From Sulfurimonas aquatica (lineage in GTDB: Bacteria > Campylobacterota > Campylobacteria > Campylobacterales > Sulfurimonadaceae), in contig NZ_CP046072.1 of the NCBI RefSeq assembly GCF_017357825.1, positions 2,108,001-2,172,000 on the forward strand: DNA of 64,000 nucleotides, read 5' to 3'. This document shows, in pieces, positions 55,491 to 62,634 of the stretch (position 1 is the first letter of the stretch; the number at the start of each line of letters is the position of its first letter). Under the pieces are notes generated by a model that was not told the origin of the DNA, did not search any database, and was given only the letters and a program-made list of their open reading frames with translations. The position numbers and the translations under genes are program-made.

Positions 55491-56132
55491 ATGAAAAAAG
55501 CAACAAAAGTAGAGATACAAGAGATACATCAACTCTTTATAGATAGATATAGTGATGCTGTAACAGAGCTAACATATAAAAATGCATATGAACTTGTAGT
55601 AGCTGTTGCACTCTCAGCACAATGTACTGATAAGCGAGTAAATATTCTCACCCCACCTCTTTTTGCTAAATATCCATCTCCTGCCGAGCTTGCAAATGCA
55701 GAGCTTGATGATGTCAAAAGCTTTATAAATAGCTGCTCATTTTTTAATAACAAGGCAAAAAACATTATTGCTATGGCACAAAGAGTAGTAGAGCACTATG
55801 GGGGTGAGATCCCTATGAATGAAAAAGATCTTCAAACACTTGCCGGTGTTGGTCAAAAAACTGCAAATGTTGTTATGATAGAGTACACGGGAGCTAATCT
55901 TATGGCTGTAGACACCCATGTCTTTAGAGTAGCACATAGACTAGGACTAAGTGATGATAAAACAGCCATTAAGACAGAAGCAACCTTAGTGAAAAAGTTT
56001 AAAAACAACCTCCATGCCCTGCATCAAGGGATGGTGCTCTTTGGTCGATATATATGCAAAGCCAAGAATCCCGACTGCGATAACTGTTTTTTAACACAGT
56101 ACTGCAAAACAAAAGAAACATTCAAAGTTTAG
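55491..56132 (+). CDS. nth: Endonuclease III
   Basis: 213 residues. The helix-hairpin-helix LAGVGQKTANVV (about 117-128), Lys about 124, the catalytic Asp in AVDTHVFRVAHRLGL (about 142-156), and the FeS cluster CKAKNPDCDNCFLTQYC (about 186-202; C-X6-C-X2-C-X5-C). It removes oxidised pyrimidines. Divergent from the hybrid kinase gene, with a 63-base gap. Confidence 0.97.
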   Translation: MKKATKVEIQEIHQLFIDRYSDAVTELTYKNAYELVVAVALSAQCTDKRVNILTPPLFAKYPSPAELANAELDDVKSFINSCSFFNNKAKNIIAMAQRVVEHYGGEIPMNEKDLQTLAGVGQKTANVVMIEYTGANLMAVDTHVFRVAHRLGLSDDKTAIKTEATLVKKFKNNLHALHQGMVLFGRYICKAKNPDCDNCFLTQYCKTKETFKV

Positions 56133-56133
56133 A

Positions 56134-56139
56134 TATAAT
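56134..56139 (+). promoter_or_regulatory. -10 box just before the lipoprotein ATG (possible leaderless mRNA)
   Basis: TATAAT ends six bases before the A of ATG 56145, right after the nth stop codon. A start point seven bases downstream would fall on the ATG. No SD is present. Read-through from nth is the alternative. Confidence 0.4.
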
Positions 56140-56144
56140 TTCTC

Positions 56145-56366
56145 ATGATTAAAATTACCCCTTATTTACTACTTTTAATAGTTCTTTTTACCGGCTGTGT
56201 AAACAAGCATGGCATCTCTGCTAAATACTATAGTGATTGTAAAGAGTACTATGACTTGCAAGGTTACTATCATAAAGAGTGTGGAGAAGATGACCTGATT
56301 ACTTATGAGCAGATGAAAAATGTTTTAAAAAAGAAAAAAACAGAGCCAGAGGGTAATGTTTACTAA
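56145..56366 (+). CDS. Small lipoprotein of unknown function
   Basis: 73 residues. A signal with lipobox LFTGC (Cys 17) is followed by a mature part of 57 residues with a pair of cysteines (DCKEYY, ECGED) that could form a disulfide, and a Lys-rich end. Three CDS-type features (lipobox, stop just before cmoA, normal codon use) support a real gene. It ends 4 bases from the convergent cmoA stop. The function is not recognised. Confidence 0.78.
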   Translation: MIKITPYLLLLIVLFTGCVNKHGISAKYYSDCKEYYDLQGYYHKECGEDDLITYEQMKNVLKKKKTEPEGNVY

Positions 56367-56370
56367 CCCT

Positions 56371-57078
56371 TTACTTCACTGCTATAAAAGTAGCAAAGTT
56401 AGCCCAACGAAACAGAACCTCACAATGAGAAAATCCAGAGTTTAGTGCCATTTTTATATTTTCATCTTCACTATAAGGGACAAGAACATTCTCTAAAGCC
56501 TCACGTTTTTGCATAATCTCATACTCAGAGTAGCCTTGAGTCTTTTTAAAATCATAATAGCACTCTATTAAATCTTTATTGAGTTTAGGACTATGTGAGA
56601 TAACCTTTTCGCTAAATATAAAAACACCCTCTTTTTTAAGCGCGGCTGATATTTTCTTCACTAACTCTTCACGTACAAGAGGGCGTATAAACTGCAGAGT
56701 ATAGTTACTGATAAATACATCCGCTTCTTTGTACTCATAAGTTAATATATCTGCATTTTTAACTTCTATATCTACGCCAAATGCTTCACACTTACGTTCA
56801 GCTTGCGCAAGCATAGCTTCAGAGTTATCTAGTCCAATTAATTCGGCGTTTACTTCTAGTTTTCTGTGTATATTTAAAAGTAAAGATGCAGTGGAACAGC
56901 CAAGGTCATACACTAGTCCATTTTCACTTAAGTTTTTATGGGTAAAAAACTCGGTAATTTTTTGCGACTCTTTATAAAAGGGAACACTTCTCTCTAACAT
57001 ATCATCAAAGACTGCAGCGACCTCTTCATCAAATTCAAACTGTTTTTTTATTGGTTTTGTAAATACTTTATCATTCAT
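56371..57078 (-). CDS. cmoA: Carboxy-SAM synthase CmoA
   Basis: 235 residues. [20 protein letters not shown] (about 16-35), [15 protein letters not shown] (about 56-70), [10 protein letters not shown] (about 122-131) and the Arg residues of the prephenate-carboxylate pocket match CmoA. It makes carboxy-S-adenosylmethionine from prephenate and SAM, for 5-oxyacetyl-uridine in tRNA. CmoB is not in the window. Confidence 0.93.
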   Translation of the reverse strand: MNDKVFTKPIKKQFEFDEEVAAVFDDMLERSVPFYKESQKITEFFTHKNLSENGLVYDLGCSTASLLLNIHRKLEVNAELIGLDNSEAMLAQAERKCEAFGVDIEVKNADILTYEYKEADVFISNYTLQFIRPLVREELVKKISAALKKEGVFIFSEKVISHSPKLNKDLIECYYDFKKTQGYSEYEIMQKREALENVLVPYSEDENIKMALNSGFSHCEVLFRWANFATFIAVK

Positions 57079-57103
57079 AAATGCAATTTTACCTTATTTA
57101 GCC

Positions 57104-57109
57104 TATAAT
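57104..57109 (+). promoter_or_regulatory. -10 box for the 116-residue membrane protein
   Basis: TATAAT, 27 bases before the ATG at 57137; AAAGG precedes the start. Divergent from cmoA. Confidence 0.45.
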
Positions 57110-57136
57110 TAAAACCTACAATTACAAAGGTTTTTC

Positions 57137-57487
57137 ATGGAGATTTCTACTTCAAGCTGGATGATGATATTTTTCATACTTGCTCTAATTATAAGTATAT
57201 GGAAGATATATGCTTTTTTACCAAATAAACAACTAGTTGATGATGATAGAACGAAGGAGCAGTCTGATGTGCTCTATACTATTATGCTTGATATAATTAT
57301 TTTAAAAGAGGGAGACTTAGATGAGAAAGAGTTGTTTGAAGCTATGAAAAATCATGCTTCTTTTGACAAAGATAGCTTTTGGAGATTTAACCTCAACAGG
57401 CTCAATCTACTTTTATCTAACTACTACTTGAAAAATCCAAATGTCAAAAATATCAAAGATATATACGAGCAGAGTCAAGATATTTAG
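57137..57487 (+). CDS. Single-pass membrane protein of unknown function
   Basis: 116 residues. An N-terminal helix (about 9-27, MMIFFILALIISIWKIYAFL) is followed by an acidic helical cytoplasmic part with LKEGDLDEKELFEAMKNH and NRLNLLLSNYYLKNPN. No known motif. It stands between cmoA and the hemerythrin gene, ending 2 bases from the convergent hemerythrin stop. Confidence 0.7.
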   Translation: MEISTSSWMMIFFILALIISIWKIYAFLPNKQLVDDDRTKEQSDVLYTIMLDIIILKEGDLDEKELFEAMKNHASFDKDSFWRFNLNRLNLLLSNYYLKNPNVKNIKDIYEQSQDI

Positions 57488-57489
57488 AT

Positions 57490-58296
57490 TTACTTATTAT
57501 TTAACTCCCATTTGGCTATTTTGCTATCTTCGTGAATAACATGAAGAACTACCCACTCTTCTATAAATAGTGCTAAATTATCTTCAATCTCTTTTAAAGA
57601 GAGCAATGAGAATTTTTTAATGAATTCATTCATTTTTATTTTAATATTCTCATGTATCACAATATGCTCTTTTAAAGCAGGATAATTAATCGACTCCATA
57701 TACTTCTCTTCATTGCTAAAGTGTTCAATTACATATTTATATAATTCATGAATTATATTTTTAATTTTTTCTTTTCTCTGATGTGCAGGAACATATCTAA
57801 AAGCTTCATTCGCTATTTCAAAAAGGTGTTTATGCTCTTTATCAATGAGATCATTACCCAGCAAGTATGTGTCATGCCACCTTACACCTTTAATATCTAT
57901 ATGATACTTTTCACACCAGTGACGCATTTTCATATCTTCAAATTTAATATGTGTGATTATTGTGTTCTCAATATTAAATGCCAACTCTCTTTCTAGAGTG
58001 CTGATTGACTTATGCTTATGATTTTCTCTCCACTCTTGAAAATCTTTCTTAATTTTATCATGCGATTTTTTTTCATTTTGAAGGCCGGGATAGCCTATTG
58101 AGTCCATAAAGTCTTCTTCATGCATCATATGAATTTCAAAGTAATCACTTAATCTTTGTATTAGTGAACTCATCTTCTGCTCTTTTTGAGATGGTTCAAC
58201 AACACAAAAGGCTTCGTTTGCAATTTTGAAAAGCTCTTGATGCTCCTTATCAAGCATCAAATGACCTAACTCATACTCCTTCTTCCATTCAAACAT
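57490..58296 (-). CDS. Tandem (two-domain) hemerythrin-like protein
   Basis: 268 residues, two hemerythrin domains with an exact 136-residue period. Copy 2 has all seven ligands: H155, H192, E196, H211, H215, H252, D257. Copy 1 has H19, H56, E60, E75, H79, H116, D121: Glu replaces one iron histidine (E75 for H211). Bacteriohemerythrins bind oxygen at a di-iron centre. Here one site is normal and one altered. The protein has no membrane segment, so it is cytoplasmic, likely for O2 storage or sensing. Confidence 0.9.
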   Translation of the reverse strand: MFEWKKEYELGHLMLDKEHQELFKIANEAFCVVEPSQKEQKMSSLIQRLSDYFEIHMMHEEDFMDSIGYPGLQNEKKSHDKIKKDFQEWRENHKHKSISTLERELAFNIENTIITHIKFEDMKMRHWCEKYHIDIKGVRWHDTYLLGNDLIDKEHKHLFEIANEAFRYVPAHQRKEKIKNIIHELYKYVIEHFSNEEKYMESINYPALKEHIVIHENIKIKMNEFIKKFSLLSLKEIEDNLALFIEEWVVLHVIHEDSKIAKWELNNK

Positions 58297-58330
58297 GATT
58301 GCAAACCCTTCTTTGTATCTTCATAATTTT

Positions 58331-58373
58331 ATTATATCACTTTCAGTTTTAAATTAGCTAACAATTATATAAT
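58331..58373. promoter_or_regulatory. Divergent -10 boxes for hemerythrin (-) and rhodanese (+)
   Basis: TATAAT reads leftward at 58336-58331 (35 bases before the hemerythrin ATG) and rightward at 58368-58373 (31 bases before the rhodanese ATG). AAGGAA precedes the rhodanese start. The small inverted repeat TATGTT/AACATA lies in the rhodanese leader. Confidence 0.5.
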
Positions 58374-58403
58374 TCTATGTTATAAAAAACATAAGGAAAT
58401 ATA

Positions 58404-58868
58404 ATGAAAAAAAGATTACTTTTATCGCTACTTACTTTAACACTTACGACTTCGGCTATAGCTTATGATACTAATATGGCAGATAGACTCAATAAATTCT
58501 ATTCACATATGACTCAAAAAGCTTGTGCTGACTCTAAACTATTTATAGAGGCCCAAGAGACGATGAAGATGTTACGTAAAAATGAAAAATTTACTCTACT
58601 AGATATAAGAACAAAAGGTGAAAATGCAATTATTACTCTGAGTGCCTTTAATAGTCTACATATACCAATTGAAAATCTCTTTGAAAAAGAAAATTTAGCT
58701 AAGCTACCAACAGATAAACCTATAGTGATTGTATGTCATTCGGGAACAAGGGCACTACTTGGTGCAATTGGATTAAAACAGATTGGATTTAAAAAAGTTC
58801 AGGTTTTAAAAGGCGGTTTAGTAAGTCTAGCAAAAGCAAATAGCACAAAGAATGCACCTTTGCTATAA
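58404..58868 (+). CDS. Exported rhodanese-domain protein
   Basis: 154 residues. Sec signal (1-20, ...TSAIAYDT), then a rhodanese fold (about 50-145) with FTLLDIRTKGEN and the active-site loop IVCHSGTRALLGAIGL (Cys about 113). It would move sulfane sulfur in the periplasm, fitting a sulfur-oxidising lifestyle. Its cell location is inferred from the signal. Confidence 0.87.
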   Translation: MKKRLLLSLLTLTLTTSAIAYDTNMADRLNKFYSHMTQKACADSKLFIEAQETMKMLRKNEKFTLLDIRTKGENAIITLSAFNSLHIPIENLFEKENLAKLPTDKPIVIVCHSGTRALLGAIGLKQIGFKKVQVLKGGLVSLAKANSTKNAPLL

Positions 58869-58880
58869 TGAGTCAAGTTT

Positions 58881-58908
58881 TCATACTCTTAATATTCTAA
58901 GAGTATGA
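58881..58908. terminator. Inverted repeat between convergent rhodanese and fba genes
   Basis: TCATACTCTTA (58881-58891), loop of 6, TAAGAGTATGA (58898-58908): 11 perfect pairs. It lies between two convergent stops and probably ends both transcripts. Neither side has a clean T-run, which is unusual for an intrinsic terminator. Confidence 0.6.
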
Positions 58909-58912
58909 GGCT

Positions 58913-59992
58913 TTAGTTTCGATCCATCGCGTTTAAGTCTTTAAATGCTTGAAGAACACGCTTTACTAAAGTTTCTTGTCCAGCACGTAACCATTTTCTT
59001 GGGTCATAGTATTTTTTATTTGGTTTATCATCACCTTCAGGGTTACCAATTTGAGCCTGCATATAATCACGATTTTTCTCATAGTAGTCTCTTGTACCTT
59101 CCCAAGTTGCCCACTGAGTATCTGTGTCAATATTCATTTTGATAACGCCATAGCCTATTGCTTCTTTTATCTCACTAGGCTCTGAACCTGATCCGCCATG
59201 AAACACAAAGTTCACAGGTTTAGCAGAAGTTCCAAACTCTTGTTCAATATATTTTTGAGAGTTATCGAGTATTTTAGGTGTGAGTTGTACATTTCCTGGT
59301 TTATAAACACCATGAACATTTCCAAATGAAGCGGCAATAGTAAAGTGAGGAGATACTTCGCTTAACTCTTTATAAGCATATGCAACATCTTCAGGTTGAG
59401 TGTAAAGAAGCGAGTTATCAATGTTTGTATTATCAACACCATCCTCTTCTCCACCTGTAACGCCTAACTCTATCTCTATACTCATCTCTATTTTACTCAT
59501 GCGTTCTAAGTAGTTTTTACATAAAAAGATGTTTTCAGTTATGCTCTCTTCTGAGAGATCAAGCATATGAGATGAAAAGAGTGGAGTTCCATTTGCCTTA
59601 TAATAGTTTTCACTTGCAGTAAGAAGTGCGTCTATCCACGGAAGAAGTTTTTTTGCAGCATGGTCTGTATGTAAAATAACAGCCACACCATAAGCTTCAG
59701 CCATCATATGAGTATGAAGAGCACCAGAAACTGCACCAGCTATTGCAGCTTTTTCATCTTCATTTGAGAGTCCTTTACCTGCATAATAAGACGCTCCCCC
59801 ATTACTAAACTGAATGATAACTGGAGAATTCGCTTTTGCAGCTGCTTCTAAAACACCATTAATAGAGTCTGTCCCTACAACATTAACAGCTGGAATAGCA
59901 AATCCAACTTCTTTTGCATGTGCATATACTTTTTGTACATCTTCTCCAAAAAGAACACCAGGTTTTACGATATCTAAAATGCCTTTACTCAT
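58913..59992 (-). CDS. fba: Class II fructose-bisphosphate aldolase
   Basis: 359 residues. AIPAVNVVGTDSINGVLEAA (about 33-52), ILHTDHAAKKLLPW (about 106-119; Zn His and catalytic Asp), EIELGVTGGEEDGVD and the FHGGSGSEPSEI phosphate site (about 264-275). It splits fructose 1,6-bisphosphate, here most useful in gluconeogenesis. ATG at 59992. Confidence 0.96.
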   Translation of the reverse strand: MSKGILDIVKPGVLFGEDVQKVYAHAKEVGFAIPAVNVVGTDSINGVLEAAAKANSPVIIQFSNGGASYYAGKGLSNEDEKAAIAGAVSGALHTHMMAEAYGVAVILHTDHAAKKLLPWIDALLTASENYYKANGTPLFSSHMLDLSEESITENIFLCKNYLERMSKIEMSIEIELGVTGGEEDGVDNTNIDNSLLYTQPEDVAYAYKELSEVSPHFTIAASFGNVHGVYKPGNVQLTPKILDNSQKYIEQEFGTSAKPVNFVFHGGSGSEPSEIKEAIGYGVIKMNIDTDTQWATWEGTRDYYEKNRDYMQAQIGNPEGDDKPNKKYYDPRKWLRAGQETLVKRVLQAFKDLNAMDRN

Positions 59993-60091
59993 TACACTTC
60001 CTAAAAATTTAATTCACTAATTATAATATATAGTATATTTAAAAGAACTTTATGTTAAAATTGTTCAAAATCACTCGTAATAAAAGAGCCT

Positions 60092-60745
60092 ATGCTTAAG
60101 CCAAAAAATAAAGAGATAAATACTGATATTGTACTAATAGATATTATAAACTTCTCTAAATTGAAATCAGCACAACAACTTGAAATAGTTAGTTTTATCA
60201 CTCAAAGCTATAGAAGAATGATAGAGAAGATGCTACATGATTCAAATATGCCTCTTTCTAGACTTATTCTTGGCTACATTTCGACTGGTGATGGTTTTTA
60301 TTGTCTACTCAACCCTAGACTAAAAGGGTTTGGAACTATACTGGGCCTTAGCTTTAACCATTTTTCTGATCAAATAGCCAAGAAGTATCCCTATTTCGAA
60401 GGTGTTAAAATTGCTGTTCATACAGGAATAGTGCATGAGTTCAAAGACATATTAGGTAATACTAACTTTATAGGTGATGGATTAAATGATTGTGCTAGAT
60501 ACTTAGAGGTAAAGCACTTTACTATATCTACTGTTATGATTTCAGATAGTGCTTATGAGTATTTGAAAAAGTTTCTTCATCATCATCAAGACTATAATAA
60601 GCTTTTAGTCCAAAGAGAATTTAAACACTCTAATGTGCATACCTTTCATGATAAACATGGAAATGAGAAAAAAGGTTGTTTGGTATGGTTAAGAAAATCA
60701 GGTATCATTAATCCACCTGACATCAACTTTAATTCACTGATATAA
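60092..60745 (+). CDS. Standalone class III nucleotidyl cyclase domain protein
   Basis: 217 residues, nearly all one cyclase homology domain. Metal aspartates D17 (VLIDIINFSKL) and D67 (STGDGFYCLL), and the transition-state pair N132/R136 (GDGLNDCARYLE) are present, as is VKIAVHTGIVH (about 105-115). The two base-choosing positions are I63 (usually Lys) and N125 (usually Asp), so nucleotide specificity should differ from adenylyl cyclase. No sensor or membrane part. It lies 24 bases before a coiled-coil protein. The product is unknown. Confidence 0.8.
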   Translation: MLKPKNKEINTDIVLIDIINFSKLKSAQQLEIVSFITQSYRRMIEKMLHDSNMPLSRLILGYISTGDGFYCLLNPRLKGFGTILGLSFNHFSDQIAKKYPYFEGVKIAVHTGIVHEFKDILGNTNFIGDGLNDCARYLEVKHFTISTVMISDSAYEYLKKFLHHHQDYNKLLVQREFKHSNVHTFHDKHGNEKKGCLVWLRKSGIINPPDINFNSLI

Positions 60746-60769
60746 AAAATAAAACTTAAAAGGAAAACA

Positions 60770-61432
60770 ATGAGATTTACAATAGATGCATACTCGAAAC
60801 AATTTAAAATGTCCACTGAGATGATAAACTCAAAACTCAAGGCTAAAAAACTAAATTATATTATTGAAGATGGTATTACATATATTATAGTTAAACAGAG
60901 TTCTGTTATAACTTCTGAAGAAGCACAACCGAGTGAAAATCCTCCTAAAAGCCCTCCTCCCGTTAAACAAAAAACTACCGTCGCTATGGTTCTCTCTTTG
61001 TATCAAAAAGAGAATCAACAGCTCAAAGATAAAATCGTTCAACTTGAATCAAAAATTGACAAACTTATTAATGATAAAGAGCAGATGCTTCGAGATGAGA
61101 TGAGTAGAATAGAACATGTTTACTCTACTAAAGATGAACAGCTAAAAAATATAATAGAGTTAATAAATACAAAACTATCATCAGAGCAAACCAATACGGT
61201 ACACGAAGTAGAAACTCTCACAAGTATCGAAGTAGAAAAAGCACCTGTTCAAGAGAAAATTGTAGAACTTAAAGATTATCTAAAAACACTTGACTTAGAA
61301 TCATATCAACGTAAAGTTATAAAAAAGAGATTTTTAGCCGCATATGATGAAGACATCCGTGTTATAAAGCAAAATGGCAAGCTCTATTTAAACTTTTCCA
61401 AATATGACTATAGCGATCTACTGGAGTACTAA
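60770..61432 (+). CDS. Coiled-coil protein with N-terminal HTH-like part
   Basis: 220 residues. The start (about 5-45, SKQFKMSTEMINSKLKAKKL then a short beta hairpin) looks like a small DNA-binding or MerR-like fold. A Pro-rich stretch (NPPKSPPPVKQ, about 56-67) precedes a long coiled coil (about 75-145), a Val/Glu linker, and a C-terminal domain with DLESYQRKVIKKRFLAAYDED and LYLNFSKYDYSDLLEY. AAAAGGAAA lies before the ATG. I do not recognise the family. Its gap of 24 bases from the cyclase gene suggests an operon. Confidence 0.7.
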   Translation: MRFTIDAYSKQFKMSTEMINSKLKAKKLNYIIEDGITYIIVKQSSVITSEEAQPSENPPKSPPPVKQKTTVAMVLSLYQKENQQLKDKIVQLESKIDKLINDKEQMLRDEMSRIEHVYSTKDEQLKNIIELINTKLSSEQTNTVHEVETLTSIEVEKAPVQEKIVELKDYLKTLDLESYQRKVIKKRFLAAYDEDIRVIKQNGKLYLNFSKYDYSDLLEY

Positions 61433-61755
61433 AAGTACTCTAATGGGTAAATAGTCTCAACTTCTTCGACCTAACAACTCTCACCAACACTCTCTTTTAC
61501 ACAAACTAGCAAATATAAAACATAATAAATAATTAATAACACATATAGAAAATCAGTGATTAATACTTTCAAAAACTAAAACAGTTAATTAAAGTATAAA
61601 ATTTACACGGAAAACCGTATATAATACCATATATGGTAGATATAATATAATTAAAATATGATATAAAATACATTTTATATATTTTAATACACATATAATA
61701 TATTATAATACATAATTAAATGTATATTTAAGTATATAATCCGTATAATCTTCCA
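61433..61755. promoter_or_regulatory. AT-rich intergenic region with palindromes
   Basis: About 320 bases without a gene, extremely AT-rich from about 61500 on. Visible elements: the perfect 14-base palindrome TACCATATATGGTA (61625-61638); the hairpin ATATAAAA-TACA-TTTTATAT (61661-61680); TATAAT boxes at 61735-61740 and 61744-61749 just before the HTH gene. A regulatory or bent-DNA region is likely; no origin or att site is evident. Confidence 0.5.
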
Positions 61756-61995
61756 ATGCAAATAAATGATTTATTCAATATTCTTCACAACTCATTAGAA
61801 TCACAGAACAATGGGAAAAAAATATCTTTAAAAGATATGGCTTCTAACTTTGGAATTTCTATGAGAACATATCAAGACTGGAAGCTTGGACGTGCTAAGC
61901 CACAAGCTGCTGCAACAGTCATGCAAATGTTAGGAAAGTTAGATGATGATGAGATCATAAGAGCTGTTCGAAAAATAAATGCACTAGAGGGCTAA
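61756..61995 (+). CDS. Small helix-turn-helix protein
   Basis: 79 residues. ISLKDMASNFGISMRTYQDWKLGRAKPQAAATVMQML (about 23-59), short as NFGISMRTYQDWKLGRAKP, is an XRE-type HTH; the rest is helical. The TATAAT at 61744-61749 ends six bases before its ATG and no SD is seen, so the mRNA may be leaderless. It probably regulates itself through the palindromes upstream. Five bases before the next gene. Confidence 0.78.
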   Translation: MQINDLFNILHNSLESQNNGKKISLKDMASNFGISMRTYQDWKLGRAKPQAAATVMQMLGKLDDDEIIRAVRKINALEG

Positions 61996-62000
61996 GTAAT

Positions 62001-62234
62001 ATGAGCGTACTTACAAAAAACGAAAGAGATGGACTAGAAGAAGTATTTTTATCTATAAATTCACATAGAAGCAGATACCAAAAACTCAAAGAAATATCAT
62101 CTTTAATAATGAAGCAACAGAGTAGCATTGACTTCAATAAACTCTTAAAACAGGCTAAGCATGGGATAAAAGAGGCCAAAAAGTCTAATTTCATCCTTAA
62201 TATCACTAAAAAGAAGAAAAATTTAAGCAAATAA
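62001..62234 (+). CDS. Small basic protein of unknown function
   Basis: 77 residues. Helical, net basic, ending in a run of lysines (KKKKNLSK). It contains NERDGLEEVFLSINSHRSRYQKLKEI and no membrane segment. Position directly after the HTH gene (5 bases) and before hup suggests nucleic acid binding, but this is only inference. Confidence 0.6.
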   Translation: MSVLTKNERDGLEEVFLSINSHRSRYQKLKEISSLIMKQQSSIDFNKLLKQAKHGIKEAKKSNFILNITKKKKNLSK

Positions 62235-62306
62235 ACTATAAAGTACTTATAGCTGAATTATTTCATTTTCATGAAAATTCGGAAATATTAAATCCAAGGG
62301 TAATTT

Positions 62307-62591
62307 ATGAACAAAGCTCAATTCGTTGAATTAGTACAAGCAAGTGGCGACTACAAAACTAAAGTAGAAGCAGAAGCTGCAATTAAAGCATTTACAGAAG
62401 CTGTAACTACTGCATTAGTTAAAAAAGAGGAAGTTTCTTTAGTAGGCTTCGGAAGTTTTGCTGCTGCTCTTCAAAAAGGTAAAAGTGGAAAAGTACCTGG
62501 TACTGATAAAACTTATACAACTCAAGATAAAATGGTTCCTAAATTTAAAGCTGGTAAAGGTCTTAAAGACCGTGTTGCAGCTGGTAAATAA
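62307..62591 (+). CDS. hup: HU-family nucleoid protein
   Basis: 94 residues. MNKAQFVELVQASG start, VSLVGFGSFAA (about 43-53) and KVPAFKAGKGLKDRV-like ending (here MVPKFKAGKGLKDRV, about 76-90). The DNA-binding arm reads GKSGKVPGTDKTYTTQDK, the version seen in other Campylobacterota. AAGGG precedes the ATG; a 14-base palindrome (62265-62278) lies in the leader. A terminator follows. Confidence 0.96.
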   Translation: MNKAQFVELVQASGDYKTKVEAEAAIKAFTEAVTTALVKKEEVSLVGFGSFAAALQKGKSGKVPGTDKTYTTQDKMVPKFKAGKGLKDRVAAGK

Positions 62592-62598
62592 AAATTAA

Positions 62599-62628
62599 AT
62601 TACTGTCAGGTTTTTGGCAGTAATTTTT
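62599..62628 (+). terminator. Rho-independent terminator of hup
   Basis: Arms ATTACTGTCA (62599-62608) and TGGCAGTAAT (62615-62624) pair over ten positions with one G-U, loop GGTTTT, and a T5 run to 62628. It sits only 6 bases before the next ATG. Confidence 0.85.
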
Positions 62629-62634
62629 CTTATA

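Noticed and set aside
55428-55532. Longer start for the second hybrid kinase adding 35 residues
   Set aside because: The extra part is Phe/Cys/Tyr-rich, crosses the nth promoter region and start, and lacks an SD; ATG 55427 has AAGGA.
60092-61432. Calling the cyclase pair a Pycsar defence system
   Set aside because: The neighbour has no visible TIR, membrane or cyclic-nucleotide-binding domain; kept only as a possibility.
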